Source: Dactylorhiza incarnata (Eukaryota; Streptophyta; Magnoliopsida; Asparagales; Orchidaceae). From it: DNA of 64,000 bases. Made by a program: the position numbers and the translations under genes. Below are positions 1-8,844 of this stretch, piece after piece; the first letter of the stretch is position 1, and the number at the start of each line of letters is the position of its first letter. The notes below the pieces were generated by a model that had not been told where the DNA came from, made no database searches, and saw only the letters and a program-made list of their open reading frames with translations. The stretch lies in the NCBI GenBank assembly GCA_033032865.1, contig JAWHQI010000239.1:4026501-4090500 (forward strand), in the 5' to 3' direction.

Positions 1-12
1 TAGTAAATAAAT

Positions 13-300
13 TAGGCCGAAGCATGGGCCATAATATTTAAACAGAAATGTAGGCCGAAAGCAAAGGCCATGTAATAAACAGAAAGGTAGGCCGAAAGCA
101 AAGGCCATGTAATAAACAGAAAGGTAGGCCGAAAGCAAAGGCCATGTAATAAGCAGAAAGGTAGGCCGAACGCAAAGGCCATGTAATAAACAGAAAGGTA
201 GGCCGAAAGCAAAGGCCATGTAATAAGCAGAAAGGTAGGCCGAAAGCAAAGGCCATGTAATAAACAGAAAGGTAGGCCGAAAGCAAAGGCCATGTAATAA
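13..300. repeat. 37-bp tandem repeat array
   Basis: A diverged unit near 13 is followed by copies starting at 51, 88, 125, 162, 199, 236 and 273, an exact 37-bp spacing. Each unit starts TAGGCCGAAAGCAAAGGCCA, so GGCC stands on both sides of a 9-nt spacer and could pair. Copies differ only at a few bases (AAACAG/AAGCAG, GAAAGC/GAACGC). The array abuts a second, unrelated array at 301. Open frames through it are only the repeat period read as codons. It lies on the transcribed side of the large minus-strand element ending at 3107. Confidence 0.95.
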
Positions 301-640
301 GGACCAGTACGAGACTGGATTTAAACGAAAGTGCTGAATGTAAATGCGGGGGACCAGTACGAGACTGGATTTAAACGAAAGTGCTGAATGTAAATGCGGG
401 GGACCAGTACGAGACTGGATTTAAACGAAAGTGCTGAAAATAAGTACGGGGGACCAGTGCGAGACTGGATTTAATTGAGAGTACAGAAAATAAGTACGGG
501 GGACCAGTGCGAGACTGGATTTAATTGAGAGTACAGAAAATAAGTACGGGGGACCAGTGCGAGACTGGATTTAATTGTAAGTACAGGAAATAAGTACGGG
601 GGACCAGTGCGAGACTGGATTTAAACGAAAGTAATTGTAT
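301..640. repeat. 50-bp tandem repeat array
   Basis: Seven copies start at 301, 351, 401, 451, 501, 551 and 601, exactly 50 bp apart; the last is partial. Each begins GGACCAGTRCGAGACTGGAT, in which CCAGT and ACTGG can form a 5-bp stem. Copies 1-2 share the tail AATGTAAATGCGGG and later copies AATAAGTACGGG, so the array has drifted from left to right. No unit resemblance to the adjacent 37-bp array. No coding sense seen. Confidence 0.95.
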
Positions 641-1190
641 AAGAAGAAATGGTTAGTAGTCCAATCACTCCATAAGAGGAGGCTTCGATCGATGACTCCG
701 TTCTTTTATTATTGTCGCGGCGGGGTTACGTTTTGGTGCTGCGTTGCGATGTCGTTCCGATTTTTGCGTTGCTTCTCCGAGCTTAGTCGATCTTTTTAGT
801 TTAATACGCATAATTTTGGATAAGTATTTAAGATATGCGTCGAGGAGACGCCGATTCGTTTTAATGAATTTCGCTCTTTTCCGGGCGTCTATTTTTGTTT
901 GAAAAGGCTTTTGAGGGGTTAAATCACAAGTCCACACCCCCTATCTTTGGTAGTATTTGTAAAATACCTATATTTAGTGCCCCTAATTTTTGGGGATTTT
1001 TAGAAACACATTTGGGCATTTTAATACCTAAAATAAACTTTATACTGGGTTTTAAAAATAGTAAAACCCCTCCTAAAAATCCCAAAAAATTACAGGGGGT
1101 GCCCCCAAGGGTGGGGCACATTTTTCATTTAGAAAACTTTTTCTGAAAAGGCCCCATTTTTCCTTAGAAAAATGACGAAGGTTAAGGGGG
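640..1190. other. Noncoding stretch of the left element
   Basis: Between the 50-bp array and the GC-rich block. It holds GGGG/CCCC-rich short inverted motifs (for example around 1097-1118) and A-rich runs. Short open frames exist on both strands but have no recognisable domain, no coherent codon use and no homologue I know. I see nothing that supports a gene. Confidence 0.6.
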
Positions 1191-1267
1191 TTTGGGGTGC
1201 GGATAGGGGGAAAGGAGGGTTCTGGGGGCGCCACACCGGGCGCCATCCTCGGGTCCCCACAGCGGAT

Positions 1268-1370
1268 CCACAGCGGATCCGCTGTGGGGGGGCACACATG
1301 TTGAGGGGAAGGGCGGGAGTCTAGGTTACGGGAGCCGCTAGATCTCCCGCGGGAGATCGGGCGGCTCCCG
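1268..1370. repeat. Two long perfect or near-perfect palindromes
   Basis: CCACAGCGGATCCGCTGTGG at 1268-1287 is a perfect 20-bp palindrome, preceded by a direct copy of its left half. At 1329-1370 a 10-bp arm CGGGAGCCGC and its complement GCGGCTCCCG enclose the perfect 18-bp palindrome GATCTCCCGCGGGAGATC (1341-1358), with only one unmatched dinucleotide on each side. Such structures can form stable hairpins in RNA or cruciforms in DNA. Confidence 0.9.
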
Positions 1371-1439
1371 TCGACCTGGACGGGAGGCGGCCGCTGCCGC
1401 CGCCGGCAGCGGCCGGATGGGGCCGGCGCCGCCCCCGGT

Positions 1440-1960
1440 CGGTGCGCCGGGGGCTGGCGACCACTCCGGTGGTGGTCCGGCGGCCTGGCGCCGCCGGCTA
1501 CCACCGGGGTTGGTGCCGTAAGGGCACGGGGGCGGTGGCGGCCTGTACGCCTCCTGCAGGCTTGCCGCCACCGCCTCCACCGGAGGGATGGGGTGGGGGG
1601 GTGCCCCCGGCCGGTGTGCCGGGGGCCGGCGACTCCTCCGGGGGTGGTCCGGCGGCTTGGCACCGCCGGCCACCGCCGGGGGAGGGATAAAAAGGGGGCG
1701 GGTGGTGGCGGCGTGGCCTGCATGGGCCATGCAGGCCCGCTGTGCCGCCGCTCCTGCCGTGCGCTGCCCTCCCGGCCGCCACTGACCGGGGCGCCGGGGA
1801 GGGGGCAACCCTCCGGCGGTGGCCCGGCGGCCTGGAGCCGCCAGCCGCCACCGGGGAAGGGGCTATCCCCGTACAGGAAAGCAGGGAGGCGGGGGAGGCC
1901 GCGGGTGCCGCCGGCCGTGCCCGCCGGCGGCCCGGCCGCCTCCCCAGCACCGGCGCCGAG
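1440..1960. repeat. About 173-bp GC-rich repeats with a hairpin
   Basis: The block CCGGCGGC, a 5-nt spacer, GCCGCCGG occurs at 1477-1497, about 1649-1669 and about 1823-1843, spaced 172-174 bp apart and embedded in longer similar flanks (GTGGTCCGGCGG before, CCACCGCCGGGG after). This is a degenerate threefold tandem repeat whose core is a strong stem-loop. The high GC leaves few stops, so long proline/arginine/glycine-rich frames on both strands (for example 1073-2179 minus) are best taken as composition artefacts. Confidence 0.8.
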
Positions 1961-2329
1961 GTCCCTGACGGGGACCTCCTCCCCCCCCCCCCCAGCGCCA
2001 CCACCGGCGCTGGGGAGGAGCGATTCCTCTGCCGGCCTCCTCCCCGAGCCTTGCCAAGGCTCGGGCGGCGGCCGGCGGCGCTCCGGCGACAGGGGGAGGG
2101 GGGGGAGTTCTACCCTGGAGGTGGGAAGGAGGTGGAGGAGATCTTCTACCTGAAGGGTGGGGTGGTGGTGGCCGGCCATGGAGGAGGAGGAGGAGGTCGG
2201 CTTTGGGTGGCTTGCTCCGGCAAGGGGGAGGAGGAGGAGGTGGCTGGCTGGGGGGGGCTGCCGTCAGGGGAGGTCTGAGAGAGAGGGAGAGGAGGTGTGT
2301 GTGGGGGAGAAATGGAGAGGGCTGCCCCT

Positions 2330-2340
2330 CCTTTTATAGG
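2330..2340 (-). promoter_or_regulatory. TATA box of the left element
   Basis: Minus-strand CCTATAAAAGG. It is followed on the minus strand by a C/T-rich leader (CCTCTCCCTCTCTCTC at about 2279-2294), as expected for an LTR transcription start, and preceded by the U3 repeats at 2733-3095. Confidence 0.7.
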
Positions 2341-2404
2341 GAGGGGGAAGCTCTCCTCTCCCCCTTCCTTTTCCTCCACGTGGGGATAAGGGAGGGGGAG
2401 ATAT

Positions 2405-2583
2405 TTCCCCCCCCCCCCCCCCCCCCCTCCCCCCCCCCCCCCTCCCTCCTCTCTCTCCTGCCCAAATAGGGGGGCTGCCCATGAATAGGCAGCCCTTCCT
2501 TTTTGGGGGAGGGGCTTCTCTCCCCCCCCCCCTTTTCTTTTCGTCTCTTTCCTAAGTAATTTCAGACTGGGGGGGGGGGGGGG
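2405..2583. repeat. C and G homopolymer tracts
   Basis: Long C runs at about 2407-2443 (broken by two T) and 2523-2533, and a G run at about 2570-2583. They flank the TATA region of this LTR. Lengths of such runs are often unreliable in assemblies. Confidence 0.9.
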
Positions 2584-2726
2584 GTTTGACCAAGTCAACT
2601 TAGGGCGGGGTCCTCCTCGGCTCCCGGGACATGATAAGAGTCGCCGGGGCCGATGCCGGGTTCGTGTGCTTTATATTTCGTGCGTTGCACTGAGGCGATC
2701 TGCATAGGACTAAAATGGCATACCCT

Positions 2727-3041
2727 CCATACGATCTTGTATCGAGACGCAACGAGTTCCGTTGCGCTCGTATTGTCCATACGAGTCTATCGGAACTGAC
2801 GGAAGTTAATTCGGGGTTCGTACGGCCACTATTCATAATAATGAGGTAGTGGTGCGCTACGATACCCGAAATGGTCGTTTTCTCCAAACGACCTCGGATC
2901 GAAGTGCAACGAATTCCGTTGCGCTCGTATTGTCTATACGAGTCCAACGGAACTGACGGACGTCAATTCGGGGTTCGTACGGCCACTATTCATAATAATG
3001 AGGTAGTGGCGCGCTACGATACCCGAAATGGTCGTTTTCTA
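2727..3041. repeat. Two 157-bp U3 direct repeats with palindromes
   Basis: The marker GGGGTTCGTACGGCCAC recurs at 2813 and 2970, a 157-bp spacing, with long matching flanks (for example CATAATAATGAGGTAGTGG). Each copy holds palindromic pieces such as CTCGTATTGT(C/T)(C/T)ATACGAG and CAACG-AATTC-CGTTG. It lies between the LTR start (3107) and the TATA box (2330), so it occupies the U3 enhancer position. The LARD-like LTR has similar 151-157-bp repeats in the same place. Confidence 0.85.
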
Positions 3042-3053
3042 CTGCTCGGGCCT

Positions 3054-3095
3054 ACTTTTATTGGGCTCACTAGGGTCTAGTGGCCCAATAAAAGT
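3054..3095. repeat. 42-bp terminal palindrome at LTR start
   Basis: ACTTTTATTGGGC (3054-3066) and its exact complement GCCCAATAAAAGT (3083-3095) enclose TCACTAG-GGT-CTAGTG, itself nearly palindromic. The palindrome ends 12 bp inside the LTR end at 3107. Confidence 0.92.
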
Positions 3096-3129
3096 CGGGA
3101 TGTTACAGACTGTGCTTAGTATCTTAGAC

Positions 3130-3984
3130 AATTAGACTAGGATGATGAGCCGGATATCCGGATCATCCCGACTCCTACCTCTAGCTGCATACCTTCAACA
3201 TCTAGTTATTTATCCGTGTCACCTTTATGCCTTGAAGGGAATGATGTGGACACAGTCATCAGATGTGTGGTTGATCTGAACTCTAACATGGCTGAGCCTA
3301 TCTCCCCTTTGCATATATCACCGTGAGTGGATTCGATTCTTTGTGAGGAATTGGGGCTTGAATTTATCCAAGCGCTATTCCTCCCCCTTTTGTGCATACT
3401 AATATATTCATCTCTGATGACATTATTGATGATGTGTCGCAGGATGAGGTAGGTGATATATGTGTTATGCATGTTCCTATAGAGGAGGACAACCTTCAAG
3501 TTGAAGAGGATTTTACCTCAACATTGGTGGAGGAAGTCCAAATCATGGGTGAGGCCATAGTTAATCTTGCTGAGCCTTGCAACATTGTCGATAATGCCGA
3601 CGATATCTTATTACCCCAGCCTCTTGGGAGTGAGACCGGGACCACTCCCCTGATTGATGTTTACTTAAGTTTTTCTTCTCTTTTATTCCCTGACCCCCCT
3701 TCTTCATCTGAGCTTGTACAGGTCAAGTCTTCACAGGTACTTTAGGAGGACTTGGAGCATGATGCTCAAGTCAATGATGAGCATATCCTCAGATGTGAGG
3801 AGGTTGATCCCTCCTCCATAGTGGAAGCCTCTCTCATTACCTTCTCATCCTGCAACCTCCCTGAAGACGACACCTTGCTGGGCAAGGATTATTTTGGTGA
3901 GATGAGTGAGGATTCCTCCTCCTCCTCGTACATTCTCTTCCCTCTACCTGCAAGGTGCAGGTATTATTATTCAGGTAGATGACA
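3130..3984 (+). pseudogene. Unrecognised acidic ORF remnant of element A
   Basis: One reading frame stays open from about 3130 to 3982 except for a TGA near 3331-3333 and a TAG at 3743-3745. The product is acidic and rich in Asp, Glu and Ser (DDIIDDVSQDEVGD near the middle), with no cysteine cluster, membrane segment or catalytic motif that I recognise. Its position, in the 3' third of an Athila-like element upstream of a long untranslated tail, is where such elements carry an env-like or extra ORF, but nothing in the residues shows this. The apparent start at 3392 is a GTG inside the open frame, so the true start is unknown. Confidence 0.4.
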
Positions 3985-5825
3985 GTTGTTCAATCACCGT
4001 ATCGGTACCCACTACCTACACGGAAATTAGGCCAGTTACCTATCCACTTCTCCTTCCATACTCCCATCAGCTAGAACTCTTAAAGTTCTGAATAAGTCGT
4101 GTCGGGAGGACAATAAACCTAGTAGTTGTCTTACTTTTTCCTGCATTTTTATTTTATCTAGTTTGGTTTAGTTAGTTGTATTTCGTTTTAGTTTTTCTAT
4201 TTTCTGTTGTTTTGGCGGAGCTCACCACTGCAGGTATTATTCCTTTAGGAAGATGGTGGTTATGATTCATTGTATGGCGGATCATGCATCTTTGTCTTGG
4301 TTTACAAGCCAATCTTCTGGTATGCTCACTTGCTGAGCATTGGGTACTCTCTTCCCCTAGCTTTATTTTGAATTTCATAGACATTTATTATGTTGGATTG
4401 TTTAGTTTAAGTATAGGGGAGAGTCGTTTTATGTGCCCACTCACATGCACTCCTGCATAGCATGCTAGAAGCGATTATTTAAGTTGTAGTTGTTCATTTT
4501 CACCACACCACAACACCCACATGAGTGTGTGCTTAGCCGTTTGTATGTCCCATGTTGAATTTGTCTCTTTTGTGTGATGTAGAAATTCACTATGCTAGCA
4601 TAGGATTGAGATACAGAGTAAAATGTTGGCTCCTGCAGTGCTCCTAGTCAAGTGCTCACGTCTCGCGTATAAATTCATGTAGATTCAATTTCTTTTTATG
4701 CTTTTAGTTTATACTTTTCTATTAGCATAGATAATGTTTACTATACTCAAAAATTGGTGAATCCGGTGTGAATCAAACGGTAGCATAGGAATGTGTGTAG
4801 ACGTTCTTTAGCCACGTATTGCTCAAGTCGGGAAGAAGGATTACCATTCTCGATGGCTAAGAACTTGCCCAAGCGATTCTTGAAGCATGGGTATACAGTT
4901 AGTTAATCTCGTGAATGTGATGTAGGCCATCATTTTTGGCCCGGTTGAGCCTATATGCCCATTCCTATCACTCTATCCTTGGTAGCACAGTTGTGCCTAC
5001 CCGTTATTTGATACAGCCCCACTTTTATCTCATCAAAGCCTACAAGCCATTCTTAGTCGCGCACCCAAATCTGAGCTATTTTTTGTATTATATTTTTATG
5101 TTGGGGGTGGTGATGTGGTCGTCATTTTTGTGGATATGTGGATGTGCTCCAATGAATAAATGTGCTGAAATTAGTTAAAAAATGAAATGAGAAAATAAAA
5201 AGAATTGGAAAAGAAAAAAAATAAGAAAAGAGCTTAATTGAAAATTTATATGAGATTTGTATTGGGAGTAGCGGTGCACACGCCCATGTTTTCAAGTTCA
5301 AGTTTTGGGGCGTGATGCACCCACGTATTTTTGTTGCTGCGTGGATAGCTTGTTTTGCTTTAGCACAATTGGGATAGGTGTGTGGAGCCCCCTTGTTAAT
5401 CTTGGTTTACCTCACCTAAACCCAAGCCCCATCTTAAACGTAAAGTCCTATTGATTCACACGATTGATTCAAACCAGTGTCGTGGAGAGAGTGCGACGGG
5501 CAAGCTTATGGTCACCGACATTTTTGGATTTCAGTGGAGATTGTCTCGAGCCCCGATCATTGGCAATGCTAACCTCATCATTCAGACTACTTTCTTCCTA
5601 TACATGACCGAATAATCTACCGTGATTCAATTTTTGAGTACATGTAATATATAAATACGCTCCTAGAAAATTATAGACTAATATGTATAATTAGAAATTT
5701 TGTTTACTGTATTTCTACACGCGCGATCATGCGACTTCGCGTACTCCGCTTTACAATTTCTATGCCAGCTTGCGTTTTTCTTGTCTGCTTGAGGGATGAT
5801 TTTCTCGAGATGAGCAAATGGTTAA
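3985..5825 (+). other. Long noncoding 3' tail of element A
   Basis: T-rich noncoding sequence after the ORF remnant. The frame at 4936-5178 shows no domain. It resembles the tail of element B in several ordered blocks. No gene seen. Confidence 0.6.
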
Positions 5826-5836
5826 GTCTGGAGGTG

Positions 5837-5873
5837 TGATGAGTCCTTAGTTGCTTATATTTCACTTGTACAC
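5837..5873 (+). mobile_element. Start of element A 3' LTR, interrupted
   Basis: TGATGAGTCCTTAG directly after a polypurine tract is an LTR start. Only 37 bp precede the Athila insertion at 5874; the rest is proposed to resume at about 17549. I could not find a matching target duplication, so the link between the two halves is inferred from position and orientation. Confidence 0.55.
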
Positions 5874-5985
5874 TGATGAATAGTAAAATATACGTATTTT
5901 CTATATAGTTTTTTGTGTAGTGTTATTCAAAATTTGTAATATTTCATGTAAATTATTGAATAAATGATTTGTTTTAACTTATATT

Positions 5986-6018
<33 letters not shown>

Positions 6019-6285
6019 TTTTATATGTAAAAATGAATTAATTAAGTATATATTAAATAAAAAACTATATAATAAGTATGTAAATATTTATGTAAGTAAT
6101 TATGCAAATATATACTAAATATATTTGTAAATATATATATAAAGTATACTAAATATATTTAAATGTATATGTGAAATACTTATTAAATTAAAAGCTATAT
6201 CTATATATATGTAAATATAAGCTATAAATAAAGTTAAATAAATAAAAAAAATTAATCTGTTTTTTTTAATCAACTCAATCCCGTC

Positions 6286-6422
6286 GATCGACATCCCATC
6301 CCGTCGATCGACGGGACGGGATGTCGATCCCGTGGATCAGCTCCCCTTCCAGCCGATTTTTCCTTGAGCCTAAGACCCGATCTACATCCTGTCCCGTCGA
6401 TCGCCGGGACGGGATGTCGATT
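6286..6422. promoter_or_regulatory. GTCGATCGAC palindrome cluster in U3
   Basis: CCCGTCGATCGACGGG at 6300-6315 is a perfect 16-bp palindrome. Variants follow (CCCGTCGATCG, GATGTCGATCC, CCGTCGATCGCCGGG). The 3' LTR has an expanded version at 16060-16335. Position: U3, about 400 bp upstream of the TATA box. Function unknown; enhancer-like by location. Confidence 0.75.
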
Positions 6423-6512
6423 TTCCATTCACGTCTATATATTTCATAGTTATTCGATTCAATAAATATATATATAAATATATATATATTTATATGTTCT
6501 TTTCCTTACAGA

Positions 6513-6592
6513 TGAGCGTGCTTGGCTCAGTGGACTTAGTTTGGCTATCCTCCTTTGTGGCGTGGGATCGAATCCAGGCCAGCGCCATTTTT
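6513..6592 (+). promoter_or_regulatory. tRNA-like Pol III A and B boxes in LTR
   Basis: TGGCTCAGTGG (6523-6533) fits an A box and GGATCGAATCC (6565-6575) fits a B box (T-loop ATCGAAT); a TTTTT run follows at 6588-6592, a possible Pol III stop. The same trio is kept in the 3' LTR at 16414-16484. Stem pairing is imperfect, so this is a tRNA-derived, SINE-head-like sequence rather than a working tRNA gene. Transcription by Pol III is inferred only. Confidence 0.65.
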
Positions 6593-6800
6593 GCTGGATT
6601 AATTCCAGTTATCCGCACCCCAACCCGCCAGCCCTCTATCTGCATCCCAGCCCGCTAGCAGTCACGCACCCAGCTAGCTATCCGCACCCAGCTAGCTGTC
6701 CCGCACCACTTCTTCTAGAAGCAGACAGCTGCTACCCACCAACTCCCCTTTCAACTTGCTTTCAACTCTTATTTTTGCTAGTTGCAGCCCCCTTTTTTGC

Positions 6801-6810
6801 CTATAAATAA
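6801..6810 (+). promoter_or_regulatory. TATA box, Athila 5' LTR
   Basis: CTATAAATAA followed by GGGGGGCTC; the 3' LTR has the same box at 16694-16703. Best candidate for the Pol II start of the element. Confidence 0.75.
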
Positions 6811-7020
6811 GGGGGGCTCTTCCCTTGTTTTAAAGGTTCATAAAATTAGAACCTAAGTTAGGTGTTGTTCTTGTGAGTTTTATTTGAGTATTTTTGTGAG
6901 TTTTTATGAGTGTTTGTGAGTTAAGTTTGTGTGCTTTCCAAGCCCTAGTTTGGGCTCTTTTTATCCTCCAAGTTTAGAATTTCTTGAAAAAGTTTGTAAA
7001 TCTTTATTTCATTCAATATA

Positions 7021-7722
7021 GAGCGATGTTAAATGCAGGCCGGTTTTGGCTATATGCAGGCCTCGGATATATGCAGGTCAAAAAACTATTCATGCAGGAC
7101 AAATTTCATATTTACATACCATATTCAAAAATCAAATTAATATTTTCCTAAATAAATCACCAAGCAAAATAGCATTCATAAAATAAGTAAGTAAAATATC
7201 ATGCGTGCGAGGTTACGTTGAATGTCGTTGTTTCGTCAGTAAATCTGGGAGAGCTATTGATGGAGTGTACAAAGAACCCCCACTAGCGATATAACCATCG
7301 TTGTCATCGCCGCTATCGCCGCCATGGCCGCCATCGCCTCCATGGCCGCCATCGCCGATATGGCCGCCATGGCTGCCATCGCTGCTATCGCCGCCATCGC
7401 CGACGACGTCGCGATCGTCGCCATCGCCGCCGTCGCCATCGCCGTAGCAAATACCCATGAATAGCTTTAGAGCCACATCGCACTCGGACAAACGAGTAAA
7501 CTCCTTGAGGACATAGTTGCATGGAAGGAAAAAACACATAAAACATGAAGTATTAAACTACTCGAATCATTTTTCCTGAAGTTTTAAAAGGAAAATGCTA
7601 TCTTTTTTAAAAAAAAAAATTGTGGCCTGCATATAGCTAAAATCGGCATGCGTTTAACATCGCTCTTTTTAAGAAACTGTCGCCTGCATATAGCCAAAAC
7701 TGGCCTGCGTTTAACATTGCTC
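7021..7722. mobile_element. Nonautonomous TIR transposon (702 bp)
   Basis: Present in the 5' LTR and absent from the same point of the 3' LTR. Its ends are inverted repeats of about 42 bp, 38 matching by my count: left begins GAGCGATGTTAAATGCAGGC, right ends with the complement of GAGCAATGTTAAACGCAGGC. It is flanked by TCAATATA at 7013-7020 and 7723-7730, an 8-bp target duplication, which points to hAT-size duplications; Mutator-like is possible. A second copy of the right terminus sits just inside at 7624-7665. No transposase; the interior holds a GCC/ATC microsatellite. Confidence 0.9.
7291..7445. repeat. GCC/ATC hexanucleotide-type microsatellite
   Basis: Irregular runs of GCCATC, GCCGCC and GCTATC within the TIR element. 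On the minus strand they read as a Gly/Asp/His repeat and in another frame as an Ala/Met repeat, so the frames at 7213-7539 and 7254-7439 are artefacts of the repeat. Confidence 0.9.
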
Positions 7723-8324
7723 TCAATATATTGTCTTGTTCTTGTTCTTCTTGTTCTTCTTTTGTTTATGTTGAGTGTGTGTGTGAGTGTATGAGTTTAC
7801 TTTTTTTTTGCTTTCTTTAATTTTTGCTTTAATTTAGCTTTTAATTATTGTACAGTGGGTGTGTGGATGAGTTTAACTTATCTTTATTTTGCTAAATAAG
7901 TTTTTATGCTTTCTTTCAATTAAGTCATTTCAATACCGTAGAGTGCGTGCGTGTATGAGATAAATTTTCTTCTTTATTTCAATTCTATCATTTCAATTCC
8001 GTAGAGTGCGTGTGTTTTTAATTTAGTGTGCACTTTTTTTTCTTATAATTGTTTTTCTTTATTTTCGCTAACGCACGTAGTCGCTTAATTATCATCGTCG
8101 TCATTTTTTTATTAAATTAATCACTCGTTTCGTCGATAAAATAATAGCGCATTCTTAAAAAGTAAAAATAATCAACAGGATCTGGAAAAATATGACCGTG
8201 ATATTTTCTATAAAATATCCTATGCTATACGCGATAAGGTATACTTGCCTTCATTGAAAGATTAGTTTGGATAAAAATTACAAAACTTGCAAAATTCTTC
8301 TTTTCTATTTACACATTTAAAGAA

Positions 8325-8343
8325 TTCGGCGTCGTAGCCGGGG
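8325..8343 (+). other. Degenerate primer-site copy inside U5
   Basis: TTCGGCGTCGTAGCCGGGG resembles the true primer site 47 bp downstream, matching 14 of 17 aligned bases by my count. It is also present in the 3' LTR (17512-17530), so it is now part of the LTR. Confidence 0.75.
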
Positions 8344-8371
8344 CGTAATCATCGATATTCCTATTAATTTT

Positions 8372-8389
8372 TGGCGCCGTTGCCGGGGA
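8372..8389 (+). other. Primer binding site, tRNA-Asp type
   Basis: TGGCGCCGTTGCCGGGGA, the primer site known for Athila and Tat elements. It lies about 10 bp after the end of the region shared by both LTRs. Confidence 0.9.
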
Positions 8390-8844
8390 GTTGTTGTTAT
8401 TTCAAAAAAGAATCGCTATTAATTTTATCTTTTAATTATTCCCCCCCCCCCCCCCCCCCCCTTTTTCCTCGTACATATTTTTTTCTAAACAAACAAAAAA
8501 ACAACCAAAAAATTTAGAAAAAACTCAAAAACTCAAAAAATCAAGAAATCGAATCATCTATATATATCTTCATCCAAAAAATCAAAAAAATTAATTAAAA
8601 AACTCTTCCTTTTCTTTTATTTATATTATCATCAAAGAGCCCACAAAATCAAATCAAAATATTTTAAAAAATAAGCTCTCTCTGTCTTCCTCTTGAATAT
8701 ATTATCTTCAAAAAATTTAAAAAAAAAACCATTTTATTATATATAAACGTTTTTTTTTTCTTTCTCTTCCTCTTTTATTTATTTATCTCCAAAAAACCCA
8801 AAAATTAAATCAAAAAAAGAAAAACTTAGTTTCTATAAAAGTAC
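8390..8844 (+). other. Untranslated leader of the Athila element
   Basis: A/T-rich sequence with a run of about 20 C at 8442-8461 and many short CAAAAAA-type repeats. No ORF, and no structure beyond simple sequence. Ends where gag begins. Confidence 0.75.

Larger units (their letters stand above)
1..3107 (-). mobile_element. Partial large LTR element, LTR side, minus strand
   Basis: Read on the minus strand the sequence begins at 3107 with TGTAACATCCC, the usual start of many plant Ty3 LTRs and also the start of the LARD-like LTR at 42772. A TATA box (CCTATAAAAGG, minus) lies at 2330-2340, about 770 bp inside. Upstream of it are two 157-bp U3 repeats and a 42-bp palindrome. Downstream lies an extremely GC-rich stretch, about 1190-2300, then an AT-richer stretch (about 640-1180) and the two arrays at 13-640. 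No gag or pol is visible, and the left end and target duplication are outside the window. Family: unresolved, but the U3 repeats resemble those of the LARD-like element. Confidence 0.7.
3108..5836 (+). mobile_element. Athila-like element A, 3' internal part
   Basis: The 3' non-pol portion of an Athila-type Ty3 element, cut off on the left by the element ending at 3107. Its distal part (about 4560-5836) is similar in order and wording to element B at about 55740-56966: a block ending GAAGCATG, a block with CATCAAAGCCTACAAG, and a block with GTGTCGTGGAGAGAG. It ends with the polypurine tract GTCTGGAGGTG (5826-5836) directly before TGATGAGTCC, an Athila-style LTR start. The gag-pol half is not in the window. 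Confidence 0.65.
5874..8361 (+). repeat. Athila 5' LTR, with transposon insertion
   Basis: Matches the 3' LTR at 15660-17548 throughout, apart from the TIR element at 7021-7722 and about 100 bp of palindrome-bearing sequence present only in the 3' copy. Contains AT-rich U3, CCCGTCGATCGACGGG palindromes (6286-6420), a tRNA-like segment (6513-6592), a TATA box (6801) and a U5 with a degenerate primer-site copy (8325-8343). Confidence 0.88.

Noticed and set aside
13..640. CRISPR-like regular repeats
   Set aside because: Head-to-tail tandem units without unique spacers, in a plant repeat landscape.
1073..2179. Open frame of 368 codons, minus strand, Pro/Gly/Arg-rich
   Set aside because: Lies in GC-rich repeated hairpin sequence where stops are rare; no domain, and long frames also occur on the other strand. 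It starts soon after a TATA box, so it may be a leader ORF, but nothing supports a protein.
6513..6592. A functional tRNA gene
   Set aside because: A and B boxes are good but acceptor and T-stem pairing is poor; reported as tRNA-derived instead.
7213..7539. Gly/Asp/His-rich frame
   Set aside because: A microsatellite read as codons, inside a nonautonomous transposon.
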